Assembly: GCA_964019055.1 (NCBI GenBank) | Contig: OZ025212.1 | Coordinates: 7,459,109 to 7,523,108, forward strand | DNA length: 64,000 nucleotides | Direction of reading: 5' to 3' | DNA from: Anthopleura xanthogrammica | Taxonomy: Eukaryota; Cnidaria; Anthozoa; Actiniaria; Actiniidae | Part shown: piece after piece, positions 25,182 through 38,700 of the stretch | Layout: every line of letters starts with the position of its first letter | Position numbering within the stretch: the first letter of the stretch is position 1 | The notes under the pieces: generated by a model | What the model was told of the DNA's origin: nothing | What the model saw: only the letters and a program-made list of their open reading frames with translations | Database searches by the model: none | Translations under genes and position numbers: made by a program

Positions 25182-25260
25182 TTTCTTGCTTAGCACTGAC
25201 AATCTACGAAGCAAACAAGAAGTTAGAATATTTTGACCCAGTTGCTTGTTTTTTGAACGT
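25182..25260 (-). promoter_or_regulatory. Probable 5'-UTR splice acceptor of BMP2/4
   Basis: Reading on the minus strand, a pyrimidine-rich stretch ends in gcttcgtag at 25204, which would open an exon at 25203, only 22 nt before the BMP2/4 ATG. This suggests an upstream non-coding exon. The promoter would then lie farther to the right in the 20-kb gap rather than directly next to the coding exon. Confidence 0.5.
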
Positions 25261-28200
25261 CGGGTCTAACCGTACGTCCCAGCGAAGAGGGCATAATTGA
25301 TAACATGAAATGAAATACCGGTTAAGTTGTAATCTATTGCTCAGAGATTTCTGGTTAACTACTTATCAATATGTCGCAGAGACGATCGTAAGTTAAATTA
25401 GATCTAGCGGGGGGAAATTGGAAAAAAAATTCGCTAATTTTACTCACTACTGAGGTCGTGTCAGGTTACGATTTTCCCTTCAGAGGAATTTAAGTAATTC
25501 CTTCTTCAAATAATAGCCTGAAGATCGAAAAATGTCGTTTAATGCGCCGACCCGGTTACATCAACGGTGCAGTAGCCGAGTACATCAAAAAAGTACAACA
25601 AATAGCAGTGAGCACACATATTGCGCCTCAGCATGACAGGACGAGCTAATTGCCTTATCGAATTGCTATTTGCTTTCAATGAAGTGTGATCTCTGTTGGA
25701 TCTAGCCATCCACACCTCAGCGGGGCATTTTACAGAGTTTTTTCTTTGGTAATCACTGAGTGGCTGGCTGTTTGCTGCGATGGATGAGTTAGCAGGGGAT
25801 GACACGTTGGTGCATCGCAGAGGGATACAATAAACACGGCGGGAAACCTATCAAACAAGCCCCATGGACCTCTTGCGGCAAGAAAAAAGACCCATGAGCC
25901 AATATCAAATGGGATAACTAGTAACCTTAAATACTTGACTCTTCAGTCCCCTTCACTGACAATGCACTGGGCTTAACAAAGAAAAGAGAATCCTATATCC
26001 AACAATGGCACTTTCCCAAAAGCACCTTGGCTTTCAAAGCTTCAGTTCTTGCTTAAGGACTTTGTTTTTCTGGGCCAGTTTATTGTGGTTGTCTTAAGTT
26101 ATATATACACAAGAGTTTGAAGAGCAAAACAACAGCGCTGTAGGAGGTCCATTTATGTACTAGAAGAAACGGAAGTTGCTGGGTAATTAAATAGGCCATT
26201 AAGAGTGAATTAAAGCTGTTGTTGAAAACCACAAACTTTTGGAAGAGCTATGCAGCAAACAAGCTTTCATGATTCTATTAAACTAATAGTTAATTTAAAC
26301 AACAAAATGTTAAGTTAAAACACTAGGACCACAAATAAACAACAGAATATACTAGATGAATCTCTTAAAAGGTTCCGTGACCAAAACGTGAGCAAATATC
26401 CGATCTGTAGCATGACGTTCAAAGTGAGAGCAAAGGCCGTTGATCGTGTCCTAAAGGAAAACACTTCAGACGACCCTGTTATTCCAAAATACTCGCGTAT
26501 TTACGCTGCTCAAATGATTACCAAGTCAGAGTTTATTATTTTGTCAGACGGATTTTAGGCCGGAACAATAATCAAAAGTCATAATGTCTAAAATATGGCG
26601 ACGAAGAAACGTTATGATTTAGGATGCTCGAGGGCTTGGGGGCTTAGAAGATAAATACTTGGCCACATTAGTAATGTCAAGGCAAGGTAAAGTTGATCCC
26701 CCACTTGTTCTCATCGAGATTAACTAGCGATCACGACATGAAAGGAGAGCGGAATGCTTTTCGCGCCGACAAAACGAGCTTGACTACCGTCTTTGCATAC
26801 CGCCAGTGCTAGGATGCCCGGGGTTTCTTGTACCTTCGACAAACGGAACTGCATGTGTCGTACGTATCAGAACGACAGTTTCTTATCCCTTAAAAACACA
26901 AAATATAGAATCTTATCACTTTAGTAGGCAATTGACCATGTCCTCGGTACAATACAGGTCCGTGGGAAAAAGAGCAAGAAGTACCAATGGTGTACATGTT
27001 TCGAAATCTTATTATTGATCGTTAGAAGTCAAAACTTTCAAAATGACCTTGACTTTTTCGCTTAATCATCAACAATACGTGCTTGGGATTCAGCGTTCTG
27101 CAAAATACATTAAGAATGATTTGTTTTCGACTGCTATCTTACTGCTGTCTTTCCGCTCTCCGTAAATTGTACTAAAAAGACATTTATTCTTGAGGTACGT
27201 TTGCAATGATGCCAAAAGAAGTCATTACAGTTCTTAACATGATAAAACAGGATTCGTACACTGAAAACTCTTTAGATCTTTATACTTTGACGAGCTACAC
27301 TTCAGGTCTTATTTTCGTTTGTGCTTTTTGGAAATTTCAAATTTTGAATGAATTTTTTTTTTTTTTCATTTTAACTTTTCGTCATGAAATGATGCTGTTT
27401 TGCACCATACAAAATTATCTTCTTAAATGAGCATTAGAACTAATATTCTTTTCTATAGAATATATTAGAATCTTAGTCTATTTTTTAACTCGACATGTAA
27501 CGAAATCTTGAATAGAAACAAAACAAATATAGACGATGACAAACTATTGAAAATTTTGATGCACTGTCCAAATAAGTGACAGACATATGCGCATTTTTAG
27601 TGACATAAATTTCATTAATTTTCTAACCTTCATTGCCGTTAACCTTAAACTCTGGGATCCTTAAAATATATCAAATCAATTCAAAAATTTTCTTGTTGTA
27701 TTTTCATCAAATTATTTCGAACTTGCACTTTCTTTTTCTAAGCTTCACAGTTTACATATAAACTTCAGAAAACTGACAACCGCAAATTAGTCAAAGCAAT
27801 CAAAGAATCATTAACGAATATTTCAATAGCGATTACTATATAACATTTGCAGTTCTGTTGTGTTCTGTCAAATAACACAGGTTAATAACTCTGCATGCTT
27901 AACAAGATGCAAGAGAAACGACGTGAAACTGGTTGTATTGCAAGAAAATTCTCTCAGGCACGATTCTTCATAATCACTCAAACAATACTTCTAATTCTTT
28001 CAAAAACTTAAACAGGAGTTTAATATAGTGAAATAAGTTTATGCCAGCCAGGAAATTTCTAAAGTAAGGAATTAAAAAAAGTTTTAAAAAACTTACCACA
28101 TTAGATCTGATTTGAACCGGAGCTCCACGTTGGCTTAAATGTCCGTAGTTAATAGGAAGATGGCTAGGTCATGGGCACCCATGCGCATCTAAAGTGCCCT

Positions 28201-31200
28201 AATACCCCAAATAAAGAATATCGAGCTAAGACTGTCAGCTACACCAATTATTACTAACAGTTGATTGAACGAAAGGTTGGATAAGCCCGGTGCCAAATCC
28301 CCCCTACGTAGATGTTATCCAGCGACGAGGATGCAACCTGCTTTTTCAATTTCCGATACTGTTATCTATCGACAACCGGCTAATCTTTTTCCTCTACGAA
28401 AATCTATCAGCTTATGACTCTAAGGATTTTCACTTTTACTGTGATTCTTTAAAAGTGCATTCGATCGGGAAACAAGTGGAAATATTCTTGACATCTAACT
28501 GTTTAGAAAAATTCTATTTATTTTGAGTTTCGGTCTTTCTCGCAGTTATACCTTGTTCTAAATTTAGACGAATCTTGTTGGCCACTACTATTATATATTT
28601 GACTGTAAAACAAGGTATTTCTATCTTATCTTACTATGCATCATACACGCTTCTTACTTTCTCAAGCACCCGTCTATCATGTACTGGAACACTTGGATAG
28701 CGAAAATCTATCAACTTTCTCGATTCTAGGGTAATGCAATTGAGCTGTGTTCTGCCATTTTCCCTGAACGCTATGGTTACGATTTAGAACGTTTGGTGAA
28801 AGTAAGGGAATAGATGTTTCGGCGAGTGAATAAGATTCTACATTCTATGGGTCTGTAGTTAAGCTTAGCTCATAGAATAACGGCAGCGTGCAGAACGACT
28901 GAGTAATGACCTTAGTATATTGTAAGTAAGTTACCTTGTTTTAGTTTAGCCGGTAAAGTTACTGTTGAGCGTTGAATCCAAACGTGTACGCAGGGTCATC
29001 GTTCCTGGAACCATTCCGTAAAAAAGAAAACAAGAAGAATGATTCACAATGATTTTGCTATACAAACAGCACTGGGGGAGAATCATATACGTCACAAACA
29101 ACAGAACAAACAATCGTATTCATCGCACAAAGATGACTCTTTACACATCCAACACCTCGCGAAGATCTTTTAATTAAATATCTCGGGTTTGTCAAAACCT
29201 TCATGAGGGGTCAGGATCAACGCCTGCACACAATGGATATGCATTCATTAAGGGCTAAGGCCCAGAAAACAACAAACAATTCGCCCAGAGCCTTAACAAG
29301 AACTGACACACAAAATATGTCATGTTTGGAGTTAGAACCATCTGTGTCTCTTATGGTATGCACTCGATCAGAAAGAAAACAATTTGATGAATAACTCATG
29401 GTAAAATTACGCACTGGACGTGTTCGTTTTGACAGTGAAGGGGGATTACAGGGCTATTTTTTGAAGCTCGAGTTTTTTTTAGTGGATCTTTTTTTAGGTC
29501 ATGTTGTGTTAACAAAACTAGACATCGCGATCCGTGACGGTCTTAGGTTGCCCGTTGACAGCTCTACTTGTAAGTAATGTCTAAATATTTCCGGATCTAA
29601 TTAGACGTAGTATGATCTAACCGTAGTACACGCGCAGGGTACCCGGCATCATATATCCGTACGCTCCGTAGCCTCTATCCTAAGCTATTAACGCACACAA
29701 GCATAAATCTTCCACACACAGAACTGAAATTCTTTCCTTAAGAAATTATTAAACTATGGATATAAAATTTTATCGATATAGAAAAATGTATGAGTTGTAC
29801 CAAAGATCGAAGTTTTTCCATTCATGGAGATTCAGTCAGTGCTCGTTTCTTGCTGCACACTCTCTTTGAGGAGGTCTTACACGGTATTACATACAAGCTA
29901 TAGCTCATGGTTCAAAAGAATAGATCAATTAGCACTGGTATTGTAGGGTATTAACTAAGATAAGAGCCCCCACGAAGTTTACAGAACAAAACACTGTGTG
30001 AAAACGACTGAGGGACAAAGAACTAACTATGTTTCTTACAATGGCTATTGAAGAAAAAAGGAATGAAATCGGCCGGTGTTGTCCATGAGACTTAAGATAA
30101 AGAGCAACCAATTTCCCACATGAGAAAGATTATCTTTGATAACACAATGGATCACTAAGAATTATCTCTTTCCTATACGAATCTTCTGGATAATTCTTAG
30201 GACAACAAATTATAAAACGAATCTTTGTGCCTGAAATTCGACCACGATTGCATGCACCTTCAGCAAGTGCCTTTTCTATATCCAAGAGAGCTTATGTATA
30301 AATTCTATTCACTAAAGTGATTTTACGGATTCTGCTTAAGAATATTGAAGTTAATGGCGCAGAACAGACATGAATATTAGTGGCATTCAACTGGAAAAAA
30401 TATTTCATTTTGAAATAACCGCAAAAAGACGGGAAGACCCAGTAACATTTAAACATTTTCGCCTATTTTTGTAGGCCAAAAGCAGAGTATTAATGACCGG
30501 ATCACTTACCAAGACAATTATAGAATATTCAAATTGAACGGCTAAATTATTTTATAGAATTTTCGGTCTACTGAGGAAAAAACAAAAGACCATAATCTTC
30601 AGGACCTTCGGTAGAATTGTTGAATCCTAATTGCCAATGGACACGTGAACTAAGGCTTTATAGAGAAAAGCAAAACTACTAGATGGGTTCTAGCTTTCCT
30701 ATCGAAAGTATAGATATTATAATAGCTTTAATAATATTCTTCATTAGATAATGATATCGGAATATTTGATCATAATTTGGACGACCTGAATTAAGTAAGA
30801 ACATTTTATTCTCGTTCTATATTGTTCATGACGAATTCTTTAAATTCCGTTTTCTGTTCTATTTACTTAGAGAAATTTTGCATCTTGATGGCTTCTCCAT
30901 CAACAGCTGTTAAGGCATACTTTAAGAAACAACTGCCTTGTAACTGTCAAAATTTAATTGAGCAAGAGTTTGTAAAGTCCAATCAATATTTGCTTAGTTT
31001 GAGTGCTTATTTACAGTAAAATGACAATAAAAACATTATACCAGCACAATAAAATAATTTGTTGTTTACATTAGATAAACACCAACATTGTAGTCCGTTT
31101 TTTGATTGACAGTGTTGCCAATTTGGCCTAAAATTTCCAAAACAGGTTTGTCAGTTTATCAGTGAAGAACGCCCGAACTTGATCCACTTGAGGAGTTTTT

Positions 31201-33769
31201 TCTTCTCTGTTTTAGTTACTTTTCATGTTTTCTAAACTTTTCTTTTACGACAAGTAATTTTATCATTTCTTATCGCAAGTTTTTCTTACGGAGTTTTTTT
31301 TCTATTATTTGTTAATGCTTTCTTTTTTAACAGGGTATGCGCCAAAATTGCTAGCCTTCTCTCTCTGATCTTTTTCCCTCTCGATCCCTTTCTCTGTCCT
31401 GGCTTCATAACTGTTCAGCAGTATTTTTCTTTCGAGAAATGCGGGGTCATTCTTACTCTTAAAGTTGCAAACTAACCGAACGAAATGTTCATGTAAACAA
31501 TCTATCGTAACATCATACCTTGATGCTCATCTTCTGCAACATCTTCTTACGAAAGCTATACCACCTATGAATTTTCTCAGTTGTCCATAAACTTGTTACT
31601 CTCTTTTCATTACGGTTATCCAAAATGTTTGAAATCCTTTACTTAGTTTCTGACTTTTATAACCAAAAATGCTAAAGTGCTGCTTTCTGATTGGCTAATT
31701 TACGAGAGCATTTTCTTTATTGGGGGCCAATTTCTTGCTCGCGTGCGTGCTAAAACTTACAACTTTGTCAGTTTTCATCGATAATCTTTAACCCCATATT
31801 AAAGTAAGCGCCTTTGAAAGTTAGATTTGTTTTGATTTTTCAGAGTTTTCAATGTCTTTGCTTCGCTACTTTGTCAGTTAGGGAAAAATTTCAAAATTCT
31901 TATTTTAAGGAGATCTATACAACTACCTTTCATATTTTGACACGTGCTAGCTAACGTTTTATTTGCTCGGCTCCGAACGGATTGTTACATTGCGTTTGAC
32001 CCACGTGAGACCCAAAATACCCCAGGTTAAGTAGCGAATGATTTACAATAACAAGAAACTTTTAGGGAATCACGCTATGATGTTCTAGTCGGTACTTCGA
32101 GGGAATAGTAGGAAAAATTTCGAGTGTTCGTATCCAATTTTAATACCAATCGTTGTCAAAAATGGTGGCATTACGACACCCTTCAAAACTAGTTGTTACT
32201 TAAAATTAGTTACTACCTGTTTTATACCTGATTGACTTATATGAGGATAATCACAGTAACAGTCTTTGTAGCGACGCAAGTTTTCCATATGCCACAACTT
32301 AGCGTTGTTAAAATAAATAAATAAATCTTTAATAAACTAATACTAATAGTGATTATCTTTGATGGTTAAAGTGGAGGATTTTGGTGATAAACTGCTCAAC
32401 TATGGTGTAAGGTCACACATAAGTGTGCCATTTATATTTATACAACACTACAATCTTACAGAACCAGATAAAAATCAAATTCTTTAAGATCCCCTGCTGA
32501 GATCTAAGTTAAATTTTTGCCCTCTGGATTTACCCCTGGTAGATATGGCTATTTATTCCGTATGGTTGGATAATATAAGCGATTTCAAAAAAGGCAGGAA
32601 TCCCGTGCGTAATCGCCCCAAATGACGTGAGGAAGTCGAGACCCCAGCAGTGATGTCGATAGAGAGCAGTTACAGCGGCACATGTACAAAGAAAAACCTC
32701 ACGAACGTCTTTTTGCGCTACTTAAACTTAACCAAGGGAAAAAAACTCTAAATTCCTTCGGTAAAAGAGACGTGAGAGGAGATCATAGTTTATAACTCAT
32801 TGATTCACTTTTAAGAGCACTTTAAGAGCTAAAAGTAGAAGATAATTGCCATTAACAGCGCAGTATATCGTGATTTAATCCTAATTAAACGCTTGTGGTG
32901 TACCTAACTTCAATTCTTCCAGTTCCTGTTGTTTGAAAAAGCGATGAAGCTAAACTCAACACGTACTTGAGTTTCAACGATGCGCACAAGACCAAACGAC
33001 GAACAGATCTTGAAAAACACTTCAAAAATCATTGCGCAATTGAGAAAAAAGCTTCGTTCATGCGTTACCTTCTCACGTTTCTGTCGATGGGTTTTTCGTC
33101 TTTATTTCGTGTGATTCAACTGTGGCCCAATTTTAGCACTCCTTAAAGCGAGAACACAATTCATACACGGATTGACTGAAATATTTTGCTTCGCTGAACT
33201 TGACCTTCCAATCATAGACTTTACACACATCCACGCCTCCTTTAGAATCCGTCATCATTTTGACTCTTCCGTGTACAAAAAATGACAGCAAGCTTCGCGA
33301 AAAATTCTGTTCATTGCATCGGATGCACTCCGAAGACTCCTCTACCCTCGTGTGAGAGCGACATAGGAAATCTGTAGGCTGTTCACTCTCAGACGAATTT
33401 GACCTTGATTGTATTCTGGACTTTGAGTGGTTAGGTATCTCCTTTAATGTCAGGAGATTTGAGTTCTAAAGGAACTGGACATTTGTCCCAGTACTGTAGC
33501 CATGCTCTAACGATATAAGTGGGCATGGATGAAGCGCACCATTGAAAGCAACTGAACACTGATCCCTCACCATATAGAATGGTGGCTGCGTGACAGCAGT
33601 CAGCGCAGTCGACTCGATCTGCGTGCTGAATGTCAGTTCAGTAAGGTGCCTATTTTTCAAGTTCTCAATATGTCAATGAATGTATCTTTAGACCTTCTAT
33701 GGCTAAAATTAGCCCAATGTTAGCTCGTTTGTTTACTTTGACAAGGGTCAAATTCGGATAATGATGTTT
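25261..33769. other. Long intergenic region upstream of BMP2/4
   Basis: About 8.5 kb with no recognisable exon, RNA gene or complete mobile element. All frames are short and lack domains. Poly-T runs occur at about 27352-27366. It may hold distal regulatory sequence or the 5'-UTR exon of BMP2/4, but nothing specific can be pointed to. Confidence 0.5.
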
Positions 33770-33875
33770 GCCGACTCTTATAAAACGACCGACCGACCGC
33801 TGTCGCGCGTGGACTGAGTAGATCTAGTATTTTTGCCGACTCTTATAAAGCGACCGACCGACTGTCCTAGAGCGA
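33765..33875. repeat. Two-copy 65-bp direct repeat
   Basis: The block tttgccgactcttataaa(a/g) followed by cgaccgaccgac occurs at about 33768 and again at about 33833, an offset of 65 bp, with a diverged middle. Function unknown. Confidence 0.8.
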
Positions 33876-34657
33876 CCAGTTTGACTATCAATATGTTCCA
33901 TCTTATCAAACGGCTTAGATAACGTGGATGTTGACTGAGGGTGGTCGCTCGTAAAAGGGAACCTGAAACTCCTTAGAGGAGTGGTCGAATTAAGGCAGTT
34001 TGGACTTTTTACGTATCATCGACTCTGCATAAATGACCTAATGGTATTAATGCCGATACATCTTGAGCCTTGGTTTGGATGCAAGGAAACAAAAGGTACG
34101 TTAATGAGCCCATTGCGAGGCTTTGGATGCATCTGGGGAAAAATCATCACTTAATAGACCATATGAAAAACGAGTAAAAGACTGGGAACTAGCACCATGA
34201 ATGATCAATGATTTCAAATGAGCATGTCTAAATTAGTAATTTGGTAGAGTTCTGTTGTTATATATTAAATCATTGTAGAGTTATTTGAAATGTACCAAAA
34301 ACATGAAAACGAGGCTGATAGGTCCTTGGTTGTTGTTTCCATACAAATCTTTCTAATTTCAAACAGTTGTAGCTTTTTATCATTTCATGTTACTAAACTG
34401 AAGTTTTTGAAGATTACTAATTTCGATATACTCTTTACGATGAAAGCCATGGTGTTTTCAATAACTGATAAGCTAAGCAATATCCATGGCCACGCCTTTT
34501 TTCATATGGTGTATTCATTCGCATCATCCCATCATAGTGCAAAAGGAGATATGAGACGTTACCCTATCGAGAATATCTACTAGATCGAATTGGGGTTTGA
34601 AAATTGATTTTTACGGAGAGAGGAAGACCGGAGAATCCGAAGAAAAACCCTCAAAGA

Positions 34658-34794
34658 AACAAAAGATACTCGTATTTCATTGTTGTTGAACAATAGTTGT
34701 AGTCAGGTCATGCTTTCAACATACGTAAGTGTTGTGCATTGGTATGGCCCGACTCATTGTTAATCACAACAATGAAATACAAGCATCTTTTGTT
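34658..34794. mobile_element. MITE-like inverted-repeat element
   Basis: The left arm acaaaagatactcgtatttc and attgttgttg, starting at about 34660, is matched in inverse by aacaatgaaatacaagcatc and ttttgt, ending at about 34793. Arms are about 36 bp with a few mismatches. It encodes nothing. Confidence 0.65.
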
Positions 34795-34889
34795 CAAATT
34801 CTAAAGATGTTCAAATTTCGTACAATCTTTGATTTCACCTATTGTTTTTAGAGTGCACGAAAGCAAAAAGGTCTATTTTTTTTTAAATC

Positions 34890-35180
34890 AAGGGTGGTGT
34901 TTAGTGGTAGTGCACTCGCCTCTCACCTCTGGAGTCTCGGGTTCGATTCCTGGACTCGGCATCACATGTGAGTAGAGTTTGTTAGGTCTCTCCCTTGATT
35001 CGAGGGTTTTTTCTCCGGATTCTACAGCCTTCCTCCCTCCGCAAAACCCAAGAGCCTAATGATTTCAATTCGATATATGATAAACCGTGCCCTGACTTTG
35101 ATCAGTCCAGATAGTCCTGTTTCAAACAGTTGATGAAATTTGAGAAAATTTGATAACATTTGATAACATCAAAGTTTTAA
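34890..35180 (+). mobile_element. tRNA-derived SINE, copy 1 (best preserved)
   Basis: The head ttagtggtagtgcactcgcc resembles a tRNA D-arm/A box, and gggttcgattcctgg contains a canonical B box, at tRNA-like spacing. The body includes gtgagtagagtttgttaggt, tcgagggttttttctccgga and cttcctccctcc. The end has an A/T-rich tandem tail (tttgataacatttgataaca). Three other copies share the body motifs, at about 49490-49720 (+), 58330-58496 (-) and 58605-58862 (-). RNA polymerase III transcription is expected from family knowledge. Confidence 0.85.
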
Positions 35181-35673
35181 AAACTGAATGCAAAATGTGA
35201 ATATCCCGGGCTTCACTCTCGGACCAGCACTGTACTGAGGATCAATTTTCTTCCTCAATGGAACGCAAACCAGCCATTAGCCAGGGATTAGCACGAGTGA
35301 AGTTAGGTCAACTTTGATATCTTGAGAACCAAGTCTGGCTTAAGTACCGATAAGAGAACTTTTAAAACGGAGAAACAAAAACAGACTGTTTAATTAATTT
35401 GTTGCCGCTAAAACCTCTTGAATGTTTAAAGAATGTTTTTTTGTAAAAGAACTAGAATTTTTCTTAAAGACCCGGATTGTCTTACTGTAGCCACAATGGT
35501 CAAACTGCGCACTTAACTTGGAGAATAAACAAAACGTAAACAAAAGGCCAAAGCACAGACTGAGCGACTATTGGTTCAAATCCAAATTTAGCGTGTCGAG
35601 TTTTGCGGTGGGAAAAACGAAAAATTTAAAGAGAAATCCTTAAATTTACCCGTTTACATGAAGTTAGGGTGAT
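35181..35673. other. Intergenic, no gene recognised
   Basis: AT-rich unique sequence; no exon, RNA gene or repeat identified. Confidence 0.4.
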
Positions 35674-35795
35674 TATAGACCCCTTGCACGTGACGTCAAA
35701 GCAGCTCAATTTGGAGGACAAGGAATTGCATGGAACCTATTGTTTTGTCCTCCAAGTTGAGCTGTATTTTGACGTGCTGCAAGGGGTCTATTGAT
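35670..35795. mobile_element. MITE, TAGACCC-family copy 3 (near-complete palindrome)
   Basis: The left arm tatagaccccttgcacgtga, cgtcaaagcagctcaa and ttggaggacaa is matched by an inverted right arm ending gtgctgcaaggggtctat, about 47 bp each, with only a short centre (ggaattgcatggaacctattg). Candidate 4-bp duplications tgat flank it (35670-35673 and 35792-35795). It shares ggaggacaa and the ends with 20112-20250. Confidence 0.8.
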
Positions 35796-38700
35796 CCTAC
35801 TGCTTTTGTTAACTGTTGGTGTCCCCTGGAGAAAAAAGACTTGCCCCTAACACTGGGGTTACCCTACATACACACATATGCGGGCCTGGCCTTTACTTTA
35901 CGCCTGAGTGAAATATTCTTGAAGTGAATGCGCTCTAATCGCAATTAAAATTCCCAGGTTTTTTTTCCCTCTCTCTTACATGTGTTGTACATGTTATGGG
36001 GTTTTTTGGTTGTAATGCGGTGATAGCCAATGCGGTTGTTGTGGTGATGTGCCGCAAATCATCATAAAACCTGATGTCCACATTGATTATGATCCATCTT
36101 CTCCCAACTGATTCGGGACCATACGATGTGTATGACGTCACCACGTCCAGGCCTAAAGGAGGATGGGAGTGATGACGGACTACCAATATACTACAACATC
36201 TTGTACAAAAGTTAACTAAATACCCACCCAAATTTACTTGCCTCGGGGATACTGGATGGTCATGAGAACATCCGGTTCGAACCACTCCCCTCCCCTATCA
36301 AACCTCAGTGTTTGCTCTCAAAAATGTTTCCTAAGCTAAACAATCAACAATCATCGAAGAAATCCCCGGAACAAATGGGGATTATGATATGGGCAAGAAG
36401 AAGGTGGCTCACTATTCAGAAATCCCATGCATATCATTGATGTTCAATGATTCCAGCCATTGGAATGATAACTGAGGGTTTTTTTTTCTTCAAAGAAATT
36501 CGAAGCGTTTGAGTAATTTACCGATACGATCAGCCTTTACGCTCATTATCCTTCATTACGTTAAACATCAGATCGGCCTATCTACCTTTCATCCAATCAG
36601 GAACGACCTCTTTTGTTCGTTTCTACTGCTCACATCTTGAGGCAAAACATTAACACTATCCGCCGACATTTGTTCATTTTCTTTATCAATTTAATATTTC
36701 AATTAAGTACTACAAGTCTGTTAATGTTCTAGAGAGAGATAAAAGACGATTGTTTTAGATTACTGCAGCGACCTGAAGTGCTAGATACTCAAGCCAGGAG
36801 ACCAGCGACAAGAACTACCGTATGACGCAACGTAGAGCCAAAGAGGAAATGGCTCTTGTGATGACGAAATTACGTAAATATTAAGTGTTAAATGATTAAA
36901 AGCGAATTTAGCACCCTTTTGAGAGAATGTTAATGCTCTGGATCCCCTTTCATACGAAATTTTAGACCAACCTTGGAGAGAAGTTACTAAAATGGCCGTA
37001 GAATGTTATCTCGCCGGCAAAAGAACCAAAACACGTTTGTTTTCCTTTTTGTCGGCTTGTCTATTTGCCAAAGCTATTCCGAGTAATTTAAGTCGTTTAG
37101 AACGACAATTACAACCAAAACATGAAAAGCAATAAGCTTCAAGTCTAGACGACATTTTACTGAGTTCCATTCACGGAAAGCGCGACAAAATCACTAGAAA
37201 ACGTACATATAAACACATGAGAACGGGTTGTTAGAAAACCTTGATAAACAAGGATGGAATGGTGAAGAATATAAGCTAGTAATAAAATATTTTTCAAGCG
37301 AGAAAGAGGTGTTAGTCCAAATATTACACCACTATATAAACAGGCAATCACATTATCACTTTCGCTGGACGCGCCAAAGTTTACTCAAAATAATATATAA
37401 TCAATCGATACAATCAGTATATCTAGGTAGTGATAAAGATTGACCGCTGGAATGTGTGTTTTTGGTCACATACATTTTCGATCATTCTAGTACTAATAAT
37501 AATGGTTGTGCGTGGTAGTTCTGCTCAAGCTAAAGCCCCTTAGACACAACGAGCGATAGGTCTTACTTGAGCCAATACAGTGGAGTTCAAGAAAGGATAA
37601 ACGTAGCAGTAAAAATCATCGGTATGTTGCCGGTTGAACAGTGAAAAATACGAACAGGCTTTGCACGTAACATTCATGGCAAGCAAAAATGGAGAGAGAA
37701 GATCGATGTGATCATGGATGGATTCGAATGGACACGAAAAGTACCGATAACGCAGAGAACTTCGAACATAGTCGACGTGTTGTTCTCGCTAAGTGACGAA
37801 TTTGTTTTTCTCTATAGGAGTTCCTAAGCCAAACTTCCTATTCCAAATTGTAACAGTAGCTTATAATCCGATAACCCAGATGAATTTGGCTCCTTGCAGA
37901 CTCGGCTCTGTTCAGATATCAATGAGGCCGATGTGGTTTTTCTTGTGTTATCAACAGTTTAATGGAAACACAAGCCCGTAAACGATGTCTATTAGCACTT
38001 TAAAGGTTTTACTTACCTCTATACGACAAGTCCTTGCCAGTTATGTCGAAAGATTCCCTTGAAAGCTTGTCAGTAACGGTGGCTATGAAACAGCAGTTTG
38101 CTAGGTTAACACAATCGTGGACTCAGTTCGTGCGATAACTCGTCAACTCTGCTTTCCAGCGTTCGAGAAGTTCTTAATTACCCTACCAGGATCACCCTTA
38201 TCGGGCAGCTCGGCATTGACCAAAACTGATCAGCGAGTTCATCGGAAAGGTACTTCAAAAACGAGATAACAGATGCTACTCAGATATATCTCACGCAACG
38301 AGACACCAATCAATCCAAAACCATTAACTTATGTCCTTGACGATGCTTCCAATTAACCGAGAAAGAAAATACAAATGATGGACCAGAGTAATTCTCTCTT
38401 GTTTGTACTTTGTGCAACTTGATAGGAACCCAAACCAAACAGATCAACTCCAGGGCAGATTTTCTGGCCAAAATGCGAGGAAAAAAAGAGAACTTCTATT
38501 CCGTGGGTTCTTTTGCTGAGCGGGTCATAAAACGTTGCACTAATGTTCCTAATTTACGATGCTTTATAAGTCAGTAAAATGCCAGTCACCCCGAAATCTC
38601 TCGTACATATTCAGAATTCCCCTAGCAAGTAGGTAAATAGCTGATAACTACATCGAGGTTTCTGATAACGGAAATACCACTAATATAGGGAAATTGTATC

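Noticed and set aside
25182..25214. Eleven-residue extension of BMP2/4 upstream of the ATG at 25181
   Set aside because: The extension starts at TTG and would place basic residues ahead of the signal peptide; the ATG at 25181 directly begins a good signal sequence, and a splice acceptor interrupts the extension.
35935..36285. 116-codon minus-strand frame
   Set aside because: No recognisable family and no supporting context; possibly repeat-derived, left unannotated.
36225..36290. tRNA gene suggested by GGTTCGAACC
   Set aside because: No matching A box or cloverleaf at the correct spacing was found.
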